Positions 1 to 6,880 of a stretch of DNA of 11,738 nucleotides are shown piece after piece. The notes under the pieces were generated by a model. The model saw only the letters and a list, made by a program, of their open reading frames with translations. It had not been told where the DNA came from and ran no database searches. How positions within the stretch are numbered: position 1 is the first letter of the stretch; the number at the start of each line of letters is the position of its first letter. Location of the stretch: positions 1 through 11,738 of the forward strand of contig JANXNO010000116.1 in the NCBI GenBank assembly GCA_025354075.1, in the 5' to 3' direction. The translations under genes and the position numbers were made by a program. Origin of the DNA: Burkholderiales bacterium (GTDB lineage: Bacteria; Pseudomonadota; Gammaproteobacteria; Burkholderiales; Casimicrobiaceae).

Positions 1-1469
1 CTCCGACGAATTTCAACGACCCCGCCGCCGCACTCGCGCAGGTCAAACACATCTACGACACCTCGATTGCGCACCTGCGCGACGCGCTGCAAAAGTTTGT
101 TGCAGGAGAGGATCTCGGCGGCCATGTCCGCGCCTGTTACCCGTTTGTTCGCGTACACACGCGCACCGTGGCGCGCGCCGATTCACGGCTCTCATACGGT
201 TTCGTACACGGCCCCGGCATCTACGAGACGACGCTGACCCGACCCGATCTCTACGATTCGTACTACCACGAGCAATTCCGGCTACTGCTGAAAAATCACG
301 GCACCGCGCTCGAAATCGGCACCAGCGCGCAGCCTATTCCAGTGCATTTTTCGTTTGCCGAGCATGATCACATCGAAGGCAATCTAACCGCCGCGCGGCG
401 ACAGATGATGCGCGACATGTTCGATCTGCCCGACCTTGCTGCGATGGACGATGGCATTGCCAATGGCACGTACGAGCCGCCACCGGGTGCGCATCAACCG
501 CTGTCGCTGTTCACCGCGCCGCGCGTTGACTATTCTTTGCATCGCTTGCGTCACTACACTGGCACCGCACCGGAGTGGTTTCAAAACTTCATCCTGTTCA
601 CCAACTACCAGTTCTACATCGACGAATTCGTGCGCATGGGCCATGAACTCATGAGCGATCCGAATGGTGAATACGTCGCTTTTATTGAGCCGGGAAACGT
701 CGTCACGCGACGCGCAGGATTGGCAGCACTTTCAGGCGACGAACTCGGCATGGCCCCACCGCGTTTGCCACAAATGCCGGCGTATCACCTGCTGCGCGCT
801 GACAGTTCCGGTATCACCATGGTCAACATCGGCGTCGGTCCGGCCAACGCCAAAACCATCACCGACCATATCGCGGTGCTGCGCCCGCACGCATGGCTCA
901 TGCTCGGTCACTGCGCGGGCCTGCGCAACACGCAGGCGCTGGGCGACTACGTGCTTGCTCACGGTTACGTGCGAGAAGATCACGTGCTCGATGAGGACTT
1001 GCCGCTGTGGGTGCCAATCCCGGCGCTGGCTGAGGTGCAGGTCGCGCTGGAAACGGCGGTTGCCGACGTGACGCAACTCAAAGGCTACGAGTTGAAGCGC
1101 ATCATGCGCACGGGGACAGTTGCCAGCACCGATAACCGCAACTGGGAACTGCTGCCGATGCACGGAAATGCGCGCTCACCCGAACGCCGCTTCTCGCAAA
1201 GCCGCGCCGTCGCGCTCGACATGGAAAGCGCAACGATTGCCGCCAACGGCTTCCGCTTCCGCGTCCCGTACGGCACGCTGCTCTGCGTGAGCGACAAGCC
1301 ACTACACGGCGAAATCAAATTACCCGGCATGGCCAACCACTTCTACCGCGAACGCGTGAATCAGCATCTGCTCATCGGCATTCGCGCGATTGAACTGATG
1401 CGTGAAGCCGGGGCGGATCACTTGCACAGCCGCAAACTGCGCAGCTTTGCTGAGGTGGCGTTTCAGTAG
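1..1469 (+). CDS. amn: AMP nucleosidase, 5' partial
   Basis: Hydrolyses AMP to adenine and ribose 5-phosphate in the cytoplasm, a purine-salvage and AMP-level control step. The reading frame is open from base 3 with no stop, so the true start lies upstream. About 488 residues are visible and the family is near 485, so only a few N-terminal residues are missing. A GTG at 168 is internal: the 55 codons before it match the family N-terminal domain (helical stretch with HIYDTSIAHLRDAL). The central part carries LRHYTGT and FILFTNY, and the C-terminal phosphorylase-fold half carries VNIGVGPANAKTITDH, LMLGHCAGLR, DMESATIAANG and CVSDKPLHGEIKLPG, all close to the E. coli Amn sequence as I recall it. 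The gene appears intact and ends at TAG 1467-1469. A short palindromic repeat lies 44 bases after the stop and could help end transcription. Confidence 0.95.
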   Translation, partial: PTNFNDPAAALAQVKHIYDTSIAHLRDALQKFVAGEDLGGHVRACYPFVRVHTRTVARADSRLSYGFVHGPGIYETTLTRPDLYDSYYHEQFRLLLKNHGTALEIGTSAQPIPVHFSFAEHDHIEGNLTAARRQMMRDMFDLPDLAAMDDGIANGTYEPPPGAHQPLSLFTAPRVDYSLHRLRHYTGTAPEWFQNFILFTNYQFYIDEFVRMGHELMSDPNGEYVAFIEPGNVVTRRAGLAALSGDELGMAPPRLPQMPAYHLLRADSSGITMVNIGVGPANAKTITDHIAVLRPHAWLMLGHCAGLRNTQALGDYVLAHGYVREDHVLDEDLPLWVPIPALAEVQVALETAVADVTQLKGYELKRIMRTGTVASTDNRNWELLPMHGNARSPERRFSQSRAVALDMESATIAANGFRFRVPYGTLLCVSDKPLHGEIKLPGMANHFYRERVNQHLLIGIRAIELMREAGADHLHSRKLRSFAEVAFQ

Positions 1470-1500
1470 TTCGTCGATCTGTGGTGCGTCCGTCGACTCG

Positions 1501-2094
1501 TCACGTCATGTCATTCCCGCGAAGGCGGGAATCCAGATCGACGCTCCCGGACTCTGCAACAAAGAAATTCGCTATCTCCTTCTCGCCCGCGTCAAATTCG
1601 GCCACGCGCGCAGCAGAATAATGCTCAAGGGGCAGGGCATTAAGCACCTCAAATACACCGCAAACCACGAGCATCGACTCCGTCGGAGCCCGACCCAATC
1701 GCTGGCACTCCCGTGAGAAAAACGCCCAGTGCGCCTCGCGCCAAAACGCGAGCGAGCCGTCACCCTCGCCTTCTATGGCAGCGTATTCGGCGGTGACTTC
1801 GGCGAACGGAATGACCTCGACGCTGGTGACTCGGGTCACAATGGCGGGTTCGTTACGGTGATCCACCACGATCTCGATTTCTCCAAAGACGGGAATCGCC
1901 TCACCGTCAGCTTCATGAGCCCACAGCAGCCCGGTGCCGGCTCGCTTGCGCCCCAGTCGAATCAACGCAAGTAACGCCTCGGATAGCGCAGGCGAGTCGC
2001 CATATGCACTCACACGCACCGCGCCAGCAGGTAGCGTGATTCCGAGAGCGCTCAGTTTCGCAACCAATAATTCAACGGTCGGCAATTCGCTCAT
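1501..2094 (-). CDS. ASCH domain-containing protein
   Basis: Predicted cytoplasmic protein of 197 residues with an ASCH fold, an RNA-binding or nucleic-acid-processing beta-barrel related to PUA. Visible family features are YGDSPALSEALLALIRLGRKRA (residues 31-52), the VTRVTSVEVIPFAEV strand region (86-100) and the EGEGDGSLAFWREAHWAFF block (108-126). I chose ATG at 2094 because AAAGG lies 8-10 bases upstream and the domain follows directly. An in-frame ATG at 2139 would add 15 residues with no homology or ribosome-binding site. The tail after FEVLNALP (from about 153) is longer than usual. Residues 187-195 (LDSRLRGND) are encoded by the dispersed palindromic repeat, so the natural stop has probably been lost and replaced. 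Biochemical role unknown: some ASCH proteins are ribonucleases or acetylcytidine amidohydrolases, but nothing here distinguishes these. Confidence 0.8.
   Translation of the reverse strand: MSELPTVELLVAKLSALGITLPAGAVRVSAYGDSPALSEALLALIRLGRKRAGTGLLWAHEADGEAIPVFGEIEIVVDHRNEPAIVTRVTSVEVIPFAEVTAEYAAIEGEGDGSLAFWREAHWAFFSRECQRLGRAPTESMLVVCGVFEVLNALPLEHYSAARVAEFDAGEKEIANFFVAESGSVDLDSRLRGNDMT
1511..1536. repeat. Dispersed palindromic repeat (ATTCCCGC...GCGGGAAT type)
   Basis: ATTCCCGC (1513-1520) and GCGGGAAT (1525-1532) form a perfect 8-bp stem around a 4-base GAAG loop, preceded by TC and followed by CCAG. This closely resembles a short intergenic repeat scattered through many beta- and gammaproteobacterial genomes, whose translation is recognisable as VIPAKAGIQ on one strand and DSRLRGND on the other. 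It lies between the convergent amn and ASCH genes, actually inside the 3' end of the ASCH reading frame. There is no T-tract on either side, so it is not a textbook intrinsic terminator. The family assignment rests on recognition of the motif; other copies are not visible in this window. Confidence 0.8.
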
Positions 2095-2212
2095 ACATGC
2101 AACCTTTGCAGCAATGGATTCCGGATTCTCGTGCAGCATGTCGTGCTGATAAGCTTTTGGCGAGCGTCGATTTGCCAGAACCCGAACTGCCGATGATTGA
2201 GGTGCGACGCAT
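2072..2212 (-). pseudogene. P-loop kinase-like gene remnant
   Basis: A 46-codon frame starting at ATG 2212 encodes an N-terminus typical of small adenylate-kinase-like P-loop proteins: MRRTSIIG followed by a perfect Walker A, GSSGSGKST (residues 8-16, bases 2165-2191), and a helix LAKSLSAR. After about residue 22 the sequence loses any kinase character (HAARESGIHCCKG) and the frame ends inside the start of the ASCH gene. Nothing like a lid, Walker B or the remaining 130 or more residues is present in any of the three minus-strand frames. No ribosome-binding site is visible before ATG 2212. The most economical reading is a 5' fragment left when the rest of a kinase gene was deleted, fusing its start to the 5' region of the ASCH gene. 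A chance antisense match is possible but unlikely for so complete a P-loop. Confidence 0.55.
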
Positions 2213-2273
2213 TCTGAAATTGTGCCGTATCAACCGGTTCGCAGACGCAGTACCCAATTTTTGAGGATGAAAC

Positions 2274-3035
2274 GTGAGCGAAGCAGTTAAAGAAAATATG
2301 CAGCCGGAGCAGGCAAGTGCGCAAGTGAGCGTGCGCATCGCAGACGCAGCTAGCGTGGACGCAGCCATCACCAGCCGCTTCTCGGCGCGCGCATTTATAC
2401 CCACACCCGTGCCGCGCGACGTGGTCGAACACATTCTCAACGTGGCATCGCGCGCGGCGAGCGGCACCAACACCCAACCTTGGCGTGTTTATGTGGTGCA
2501 GGGCGCGAAACGTGACCAAATCGTGAATGAGGTTTGCGCGGCGCATGACGCGATTCGCGCTAATCCTGAGGTGGCGGGGGAGTACCGCGAAACCTATGAC
2601 TACTATCCGGAAAAATGGGTGAGTCCGTACATTGATCGACGTCGCGAAAACGGGTGGAGTTTGTATGGGTTGCTCGGCATCACCAAGGGCGACAAGGATG
2701 CGATGCATCAACAGCATCAACGCAACTTTCGCTTCTTCGATGCGCCGGTCGGCCTGTTCGTGACCATTGATCGCGTGATGGGTCGAGGCAGTCTGGTCGA
2801 CTGTGGCATGTTTCTGCAAAACATCATGGTTGCTGCGCGGGCGCAGGGCCTGCACACGTGTCCTCAAGCGGCGTGGAACGGTTTTGCAAAGATCATTCAG
2901 CCGATCATCGGCGCGGGTGAAGATGAAATGCTGGTCTGCGGCATGTCGCTTGGGTATGCGGATGAAACCGCGCTGGTGAACACGTTTCACACGCCGCGCG
3001 TGGCAGTCGAGGCGTTCACCAAATGGGTTGAATGA
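2274..3035 (+). CDS. Nitroreductase family protein (FMN-dependent oxidoreductase)
   Basis: 253-residue protein of the nitroreductase/NfsB-like FMN fold, expected to be a cytoplasmic dimeric flavoenzyme that passes electrons from NAD(P)H to nitro, quinone or related substrates. Landmarks are SRFSARAF (residues 34-41, the usual FMN-phosphate-binding arginine region), ASGTNTQPWRVYVV (62-75), DCGMFLQNIMVAARAQGL (176-193) and the C-terminal glycine-rich VCGMSLGYAD (221-230). It starts with GTG at 2274, preceded by GAGGA at 2263-2267 with 6-base spacing. The N-terminal 25 residues are a polar extension not part of the fold. It precedes the alpha/beta hydrolase by 57 bases on the same strand with no terminator seen between, so the two may be co-transcribed. 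Substrate unknown. Confidence 0.9.
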   Translation: MSEAVKENMQPEQASAQVSVRIADAASVDAAITSRFSARAFIPTPVPRDVVEHILNVASRAASGTNTQPWRVYVVQGAKRDQIVNEVCAAHDAIRANPEVAGEYRETYDYYPEKWVSPYIDRRRENGWSLYGLLGITKGDKDAMHQQHQRNFRFFDAPVGLFVTIDRVMGRGSLVDCGMFLQNIMVAARAQGLHTCPQAAWNGFAKIIQPIIGAGEDEMLVCGMSLGYADETALVNTFHTPRVAVEAFTKWVE

Positions 3036-3092
3036 TTTTGGCGCGGCCAGTGTTACGCTAATCACGAAGCTGTTTGCCGATAGGAATTTGAA

Positions 3093-3956
3093 ATGATCGC
3101 GAAACCGCACCGCAGGAGTAATGTGGCCGTGCTGATGGACGGTGTGCTCAAGCACATGGCGGTTCACGAATGGGGTGAGGAGAAAAATCCGTGCGTCGTA
3201 CTTTGCGTACATGGTTTGTCGCGTAATGGTCGCGATTTTGATGTAGTCGCCAACGCGTTGAGCAAGGACTTTCGTGTGCTCTGCCCCGACATACCGGGCC
3301 GCGGCCAAAGCGACTGGCTGGCAAGAGCGGATCAGTATTCGATTCCAACCTACGTGAAATTTATCAACGTGATGTTGACTGAGTTAGGTATCCAGTCGTA
3401 TGACTGGATCGGCACGTCGATGGGTGGGCTGATAGGCATGGTGATGGCGGTCACCCCAGGCTCTGCCATGAAGCGATTTGTGATCAACGACATCGGGCCA
3501 GTGCTTGAGATTGAGGCGATCAAGCGCATCGCAAGTTACGTGGGCTTGGCGCCCAACTTCGCGTCGTATCCCGAGCTGTACGCGGCGGCGCGCATGGCGA
3601 TCACCACCTTCGGGCCATTGACCGAAGAGCAGTATCAACACATGGTCAGCACGTCGTGCTGGCAGCGCGCTGATGGTCGCTGGGAGTTCAACATGGATCC
3701 GAAAGTGGGCGACGCCTTTCGCGCGGGTCTCGCCGCGCCCGCCGCCGATATGTGGCCGCTGTGGAACGCGGTAAAGCAGCCGACGCTGATTTTGCGCGGT
3801 GCGAATTCAGATCTATTGAGCGCGGAGACGCTGACAAAAATGGTCGAGACGCATCCGGACGTCATCGCGCTCACCATTGCAGAAACGGGCCACGCCCCGA
3901 TGATTTTTGATGAGCCGACGGTGACGGCTGTTGTGGACTTTCTGAAAGAAAACTAA
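3093..3956 (+). CDS. Alpha/beta hydrolase
   Basis: 287-residue cytoplasmic alpha/beta-hydrolase-fold enzyme (esterase, lactonase or C-C hydrolase type). A complete catalytic triad is visible: nucleophile Ser109 in GTSMGG (107-112), acid Asp240 in RGANSDLLS, and His267 in ETGHAPM. The oxyanion-hole HG is at 40-41 (CVHGLSRNGRDFD), and DIPGRGQSD (66-74) is the conserved strand-4 region. The ATG at 3093 follows AGGA (3082-3085) by 7 bases. The stop codon (3954-3956) overlaps the stop of the convergent Bug receptor gene. Its length and cap region (residues about 140-225) suit small ester or amide substrates. Proximity to a nitroreductase, a solute receptor and a flavin reductase suggests a degradative pathway, but the substrate cannot be read from sequence. 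Confidence 0.9.
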   Translation: MIAKPHRRSNVAVLMDGVLKHMAVHEWGEEKNPCVVLCVHGLSRNGRDFDVVANALSKDFRVLCPDIPGRGQSDWLARADQYSIPTYVKFINVMLTELGIQSYDWIGTSMGGLIGMVMAVTPGSAMKRFVINDIGPVLEIEAIKRIASYVGLAPNFASYPELYAAARMAITTFGPLTEEQYQHMVSTSCWQRADGRWEFNMDPKVGDAFRAGLAAPAADMWPLWNAVKQPTLILRGANSDLLSAETLTKMVETHPDVIALTIAETGHAPMIFDEPTVTAVVDFLKEN

Positions 3957-4942
3957 TCGACCTTGGCACCCGCTTTGCGCACCACAGGCAGCATCGCGTT
4001 GTATTCAGATTGCAGCAGCGACGAGAATTTTTCAGGCGTTGATGAAAGCAGTTCATAGCCCTGATCTTCCATCGTCTTTTTGAGCTGAGGCGAACTCAGG
4101 GCAGCCGCCACCTGCTTCGATAAATATTGCACAATCTCCGGCGGCGTTCCGGCACGCACCAGCACGCCATTCCACACAATCGATGTGTAGCCTTTGAGGC
4201 CCGCCTCTTCCATCGTCGGCACGTTCGGCAACTGTTTGGCGCGTTGCGTATCGGCTACGGCCAACGCGCGCAGTTTGCCAGCATTCACCAGCTCAACAAT
4301 CGCGGGCAAATTGTTGAACATCATCGGCACTTGATTGCCGAGTACATCATTCAATGCGGGCGGGCCGCCCTTGTACGGCACATGGGAAATGTCGACGCCG
4401 GTCTGCATTTTGAAGGTCTCGCCCGCGATGTGCATGGTGTTGCCGTTGCCTGCCGAAGCGTACGCCAGCACGCCCGGTTTTGCCTTCGCCGCAGCGATGA
4501 CATCGGCCACTGTTTTGTACGGTGTCATCGGGTTAACGACCAACACATTAGCCATCTGATGCGTGAGCGACACCGGCTGCAAATCCTTGATAGGGTCATA
4601 GCCCATGCTCGAATAAATTTGCGGATTGATCGCGAGCGAGGATAGCGAACCGAGCAACAGGGTGTAGCCGTCAGCAGGCGCGGTTTTCGCGACGTACGAA
4701 CTGCCCACGTTGCCGTTGGCACCGGCGCGGTTGTCAATGATTACTGTTTGACCGACGCGCTTGCCAAGCTCCACTGCCAACGCCCGCGCGAAGACATCGG
4801 CTGCGCCGCCCGCTGGATAAGGCACGACATAAGTGATCTGTTTCGCCGGATAGCCCGCCGGTTGTGCAGCGGCCACGGATGCCATCGCTGCGACGGCGCA
4901 ACCAAGAATTGTTGAGATAGCCATGCGGATGTTCGCAATCAT
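3953..4942 (-). CDS. Bug family tripartite tricarboxylate transporter substrate-binding protein
   Basis: 329-residue periplasmic solute-binding protein. Residues 1-26 form a Sec signal peptide (MIANIR, hydrophobic core, then ASVAAA with likely cleavage before QPAGYP). Family motifs follow: ITYVVPYPAGGAADVFAR (36-53), VIIDNRAGANGNVG (67-80), a KTAPADGYTLLLG segment, and HVPYKGG in the middle, lining the ligand cleft. Bug receptors bind small carboxylates such as aromatic or dicarboxylic acids and are greatly expanded in Burkholderiales, often as orphans without TctA/TctB partners, as here. ATG at 4942 is preceded by a very strong GGAGGAG 6 bases upstream. The gene is transcribed away from the flavin-reductase-like gene and converges with the hydrolase, the two stops overlapping by 4 bases. 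The ligand is unknown. Confidence 0.93.
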   Translation of the reverse strand: MIANIRMAISTILGCAVAAMASVAAAQPAGYPAKQITYVVPYPAGGAADVFARALAVELGKRVGQTVIIDNRAGANGNVGSSYVAKTAPADGYTLLLGSLSSLAINPQIYSSMGYDPIKDLQPVSLTHQMANVLVVNPMTPYKTVADVIAAAKAKPGVLAYASAGNGNTMHIAGETFKMQTGVDISHVPYKGGPPALNDVLGNQVPMMFNNLPAIVELVNAGKLRALAVADTQRAKQLPNVPTMEEAGLKGYTSIVWNGVLVRAGTPPEIVQYLSKQVAAALSSPQLKKTMEDQGYELLSSTPEKFSSLLQSEYNAMLPVVRKAGAKVD

Positions 4943-5052
4943 GAAATACTCCTCCCTGACAGCGGCGTGCGTACTCGATGGTTCGCTAGTTTTGCCGCGA
5001 TAAATTTACATTGGAAACACTGCTTTCCACAGCACCTGAAAGCTATGCTACC
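4943..5052. promoter_or_regulatory. Divergent intergenic region (Bug receptor / flavin reductase)
   Basis: This gap lies between two genes transcribed away from each other, so it must contain promoters for both and possibly a shared operator. The part at 4995-5012 is AT-rich (GATAAATTTACATT). A TAAATT at 5001-5006 could serve as a -10 element for the rightward gene, but no good -35 element stands at the right distance. I see no convincing operator dyad. The only strong signal is the GGAGGAG ribosome-binding site of the leftward gene (4949-4955 on the plus-strand numbering). Confidence 0.35.
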
Positions 5053-5718
5053 GTGAGCACTATTTCATTATCACCGTCAGATTTCACTACTGATGAAATG
5101 TATTTCGTGTTGCGCGATGCCATCATTCCGCGACCGATTGCGTGGGTGTCGAGCATTGATGCTGCGGGCAATACAAACCTTGCGCCGTATTCATTTTTCA
5201 ACGTGTGTTCACCGAGTCCGCCGATTCTTGGTTTCAGTTGCGGGCCGCGCGGTGAGGATCGTAAGAACGAGCATTACGCGTTGAAGGACACGTGGGCGAA
5301 CATTCGTGAGACGAAGGAGTTCGTCATCAATATCGTGCCAGAAAATTTGGCCGAGGCGATGGTGCGATCCAGCGATCCACTTCCACACGGCGAGAGCGAG
5401 TTTGCGCATGCAGGCTTAACCCCGGTGGCGTCCACCCTCGTCAAGCCGCCGCGCGTGCAGGGCGTGCCCATCGCCTACGAATGCGTGCTGCGCGAAGGCA
5501 TTGCGCTCGGTCGCAATACGTGGGTGATGGGCGAGGTGGTCAAGGTGCATATCGACGAGCGCGTCTACGTCGGAGAGAAGCGCGGCTTCAAGCATCGCGT
5601 TGATGTGCTCGAACATGTGGAGCTGCGACCTTATGCGCGGCTCGGCAGCAATTTTTATGCGCGGCTGCGCGACATCGAAACACTGGAGCGGCGCGATGGC
5701 GGACAGGCGGGCACCTAA
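5053..5718 (+). CDS. Flavin reductase-like FMN-binding protein
   Basis: 221-residue protein of the flavin reductase/FMN-binding split-barrel family (the kind with a PRPIAWVSS motif, here residues 26-34, followed by NLAPYSFFN at 42-50 and KDTWANIRETKEFVINIV). Such proteins bind FMN and either reduce free flavin for a partner monooxygenase or act as stand-alone oxidoreductases. No large monooxygenase component is seen nearby. I prefer GTG at 5053 (MSTISLSPSDF, a usual family N-terminus). The frame is open to a TTG at 5011, which would add 14 non-homologous residues and has no ribosome-binding site; the Shine-Dalgarno before 5053 is also weak. The last 23 bases overlap the start of the TPR protein gene. 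Divergent from the Bug receptor gene, suggesting shared regulation. Confidence 0.85.
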   Translation: MSTISLSPSDFTTDEMYFVLRDAIIPRPIAWVSSIDAAGNTNLAPYSFFNVCSPSPPILGFSCGPRGEDRKNEHYALKDTWANIRETKEFVINIVPENLAEAMVRSSDPLPHGESEFAHAGLTPVASTLVKPPRVQGVPIAYECVLREGIALGRNTWVMGEVVKVHIDERVYVGEKRGFKHRVDVLEHVELRPYARLGSNFYARLRDIETLERRDGGQAGT

Positions 5719-6616
5719 GCTGCGCTGGATCGCTGTAGCGCTTTTGTCAATCGGAGCAGAGGCAATGGCCGCAGATATCGAAGCGCTGTGGGATTACAAC
5801 CAGCCCGCTGTGTCAGAAGCGCGTTTTCGTGAAGCGTTAAAGACCGAGTCTGGCGACGATGCGCTGGAGCTGGAAACGCAGATTGCGCGCACCTTCAGCC
5901 TGCGCCGCGAATTTACGCAGGCGCATGCGCTGCTCGACACGGTGCAGCGTCGCATGAGCGAGAAGACGCGGTCAGCTGTTCGTGTTCGCTATTTGCTCGA
6001 ACGTGGGCGCACGTTTCGCTCGGCCAATGAAGCGGTGAAGGCGCGCCCGTTGTTCCTTGAAGCGTGGCAAATCGGCGATAAAGAAAAGCTCACGTTGCTG
6101 GCGATTGACGCGGCGCATATGATGGGCATCGTCGAAGGCGGCGAAGAGGCGCAACGCTGGAACGAACGTGCGATGGCGCTCGCCATGAGCAGCAATGTGC
6201 CGCGCGCAATTCGCTGGCGCGGCTCGCTTGCCAACAACATGGGCCACACCGAACGCGAGCGCGGCAATCTTGATGCCGCAGCGAAGCACTTTCAGGCGTC
6301 GCTGACAGCGTTTCAACTCACGCGCAGCGGCTCGCAAATTCGCATGGCGAAATGGCAGATTGCGAACGTGATGCGCCTGCAAAAGCGCTTTGATGAAGCG
6401 TTAGCGTTGCAATTGGTGATCGAAACGGAAGCCTCCGAAGCCGGGGAGCCGGATGGCTACGTATTCGAGGAAATCGCGGAAATTTATCTCGTGAAGAACG
6501 AGCCCGCAAAGGCGAAACCGTACTTTGCCAAAGCCGTGGAAGCGCTCAGCAAAGACACCTGGTTCGCTGAGAACGAAGGCGATCGGTTAGCGCGCATGCG
6601 GCAATTGGCGAAGTAG
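5696..6616 (+). CDS. Exported tetratricopeptide-repeat protein
   Basis: 306-residue predicted periplasmic protein. The N-terminus MADRRAPKLRW plus hydrophobic VALLSIGAEAMA looks like a signal peptide with cleavage near residue 25 (AMA before ADIEAL). The rest is a run of helix pairs with TPR character: A/G-rich positions in FTQAHALLDTVQR, NEAVKARPLFLEAWQIG, GNLDAAAKHFQASLTAF, KRFDEALALQLVIETE and NEPAKAKPYFAKAVEAL, each about 34-40 residues apart. TPR arrays bind partner proteins; the partner is not evident. I chose ATG 5696 because GGAG (5685-5688) lies 7 bases upstream and a signal peptide follows at once. The frame stays open further upstream only inside the flavin reductase gene. The 23-base overlap suggests translational coupling. 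Confidence 0.75.
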   Translation: MADRRAPKLRWIAVALLSIGAEAMAADIEALWDYNQPAVSEARFREALKTESGDDALELETQIARTFSLRREFTQAHALLDTVQRRMSEKTRSAVRVRYLLERGRTFRSANEAVKARPLFLEAWQIGDKEKLTLLAIDAAHMMGIVEGGEEAQRWNERAMALAMSSNVPRAIRWRGSLANNMGHTERERGNLDAAAKHFQASLTAFQLTRSGSQIRMAKWQIANVMRLQKRFDEALALQLVIETEASEAGEPDGYVFEEIAEIYLVKNEPAKAKPYFAKAVEALSKDTWFAENEGDRLARMRQLAK

Positions 6617-6695
6617 GGAGCAGTCTTATTGCGCCGTCGTGTTTCAGCGCTGTTTTTTGGAACCAACGACCCGCGGCCCAATGAGATTGCGCTCA

Positions 6696-6770
6696 ACAGC
6701 TTTTCTCGTAAAGCATCTTCTTAGTTGGGTATAGCTAGTGCTTGTTGTAGTTATCGACTCCTGAATAAAA
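6696..6770 (+). repeat. Direct repeat copy A bounding the defence cassette
   Basis: Non-coding element that aligns without gaps to 11482-11556 at a constant offset of 4786, 50 of 75 positions identical by my manual count. Identity is concentrated in three blocks: ACAGCTTTTCTCGTAA (6696-6711), TTGGGTATAG (6725-6734) and TATCGACT (6752-6759), plus ATAAA near the end. Between the blocks the copies differ almost freely, while spacing is kept. This pattern suits a protein-bound site, such as a recombination site, rather than a recent duplication. It lies upstream of the antitoxin gene, at the left edge of the accessory block. Confidence 0.65.
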
Positions 6771-6816
6771 GTGGCTGGGCGATTTCTCGGTACCGCAGCC
6801 ACCAAACGCATCGCCA

Positions 6817-6831
6817 GCTTACTAAGTAAGC
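6817..6831. promoter_or_regulatory. Perfect inverted repeat, candidate operator of the toxin-antitoxin operon
   Basis: GCTTACTAAGTAAGC is a perfect 7-bp inverted repeat around a single A, centred 57 bases before the antitoxin ATG. AbrB/MazE-type antitoxins usually repress their own operon by binding palindromes near the promoter, so this is the best operator candidate. A second, weaker dyad TGTCG-CACA-CGACA (6855-6868) sits right in front of the ribosome-binding site. The role is inferred from position and symmetry only. Confidence 0.4.
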
Positions 6832-6880
6832 CGATGTTAAACTTCATGTTGTTTTGTCGCACACGACAGAAAGGCAACTC

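Larger units (their letters stand above)
6617..6880. other. Intergenic region with repeat copy A and dyads
   Basis: 264 bases without a gene between the TPR protein and the antitoxin. It holds a palindrome CAGCGCTG followed by six Ts (6645-6658, too tight to fold as a normal terminator), direct-repeat copy A (6696-6770), then a cluster of inverted repeats that form the leader of the antitoxin operon. These are GTGGCTG/CAGCCAC (6771-6777/6796-6802), the overlapping GCTGGGCGAT/ATCGCCAGC (6774-6783/6810-6818, one bulge), GCTTACT-A-AGTAAGC (6817-6831) and TGTCG-CACA-CGACA (6855-6868). I found no promoter with both boxes convincing. Confidence 0.6.

Noticed and set aside
2091..3308. A 405-codon open frame on the minus strand opposite the nitroreductase
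   Set aside because: Rich in His, Arg and Cys with no recognisable domain. It lies antisense to a clearly conserved nitroreductase and part of the hydrolase, and is open because of GC-biased codons on the other strand.
6645..6658. CAGCGCTG followed by TTTTTT after the TPR gene, like an intrinsic terminator
   Set aside because: The palindrome has no room for a loop (only two pairs remain once a loop is allowed), so it cannot form a stable terminator hairpin.
6691..6730. Integron-like core sites: GCTCAAC (fits RYYYAAC) and GTTGGGT (fits GTTRRRY) bracket the left part of repeat copy A, suggesting an attC site
   Set aside because: At 40 bases it is shorter than known attC sites, the L boxes are missing, and copy B has CTTGGGT instead of a valid core site. 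The match looks coincidental, though the repeats may still be recombination sites of another kind.
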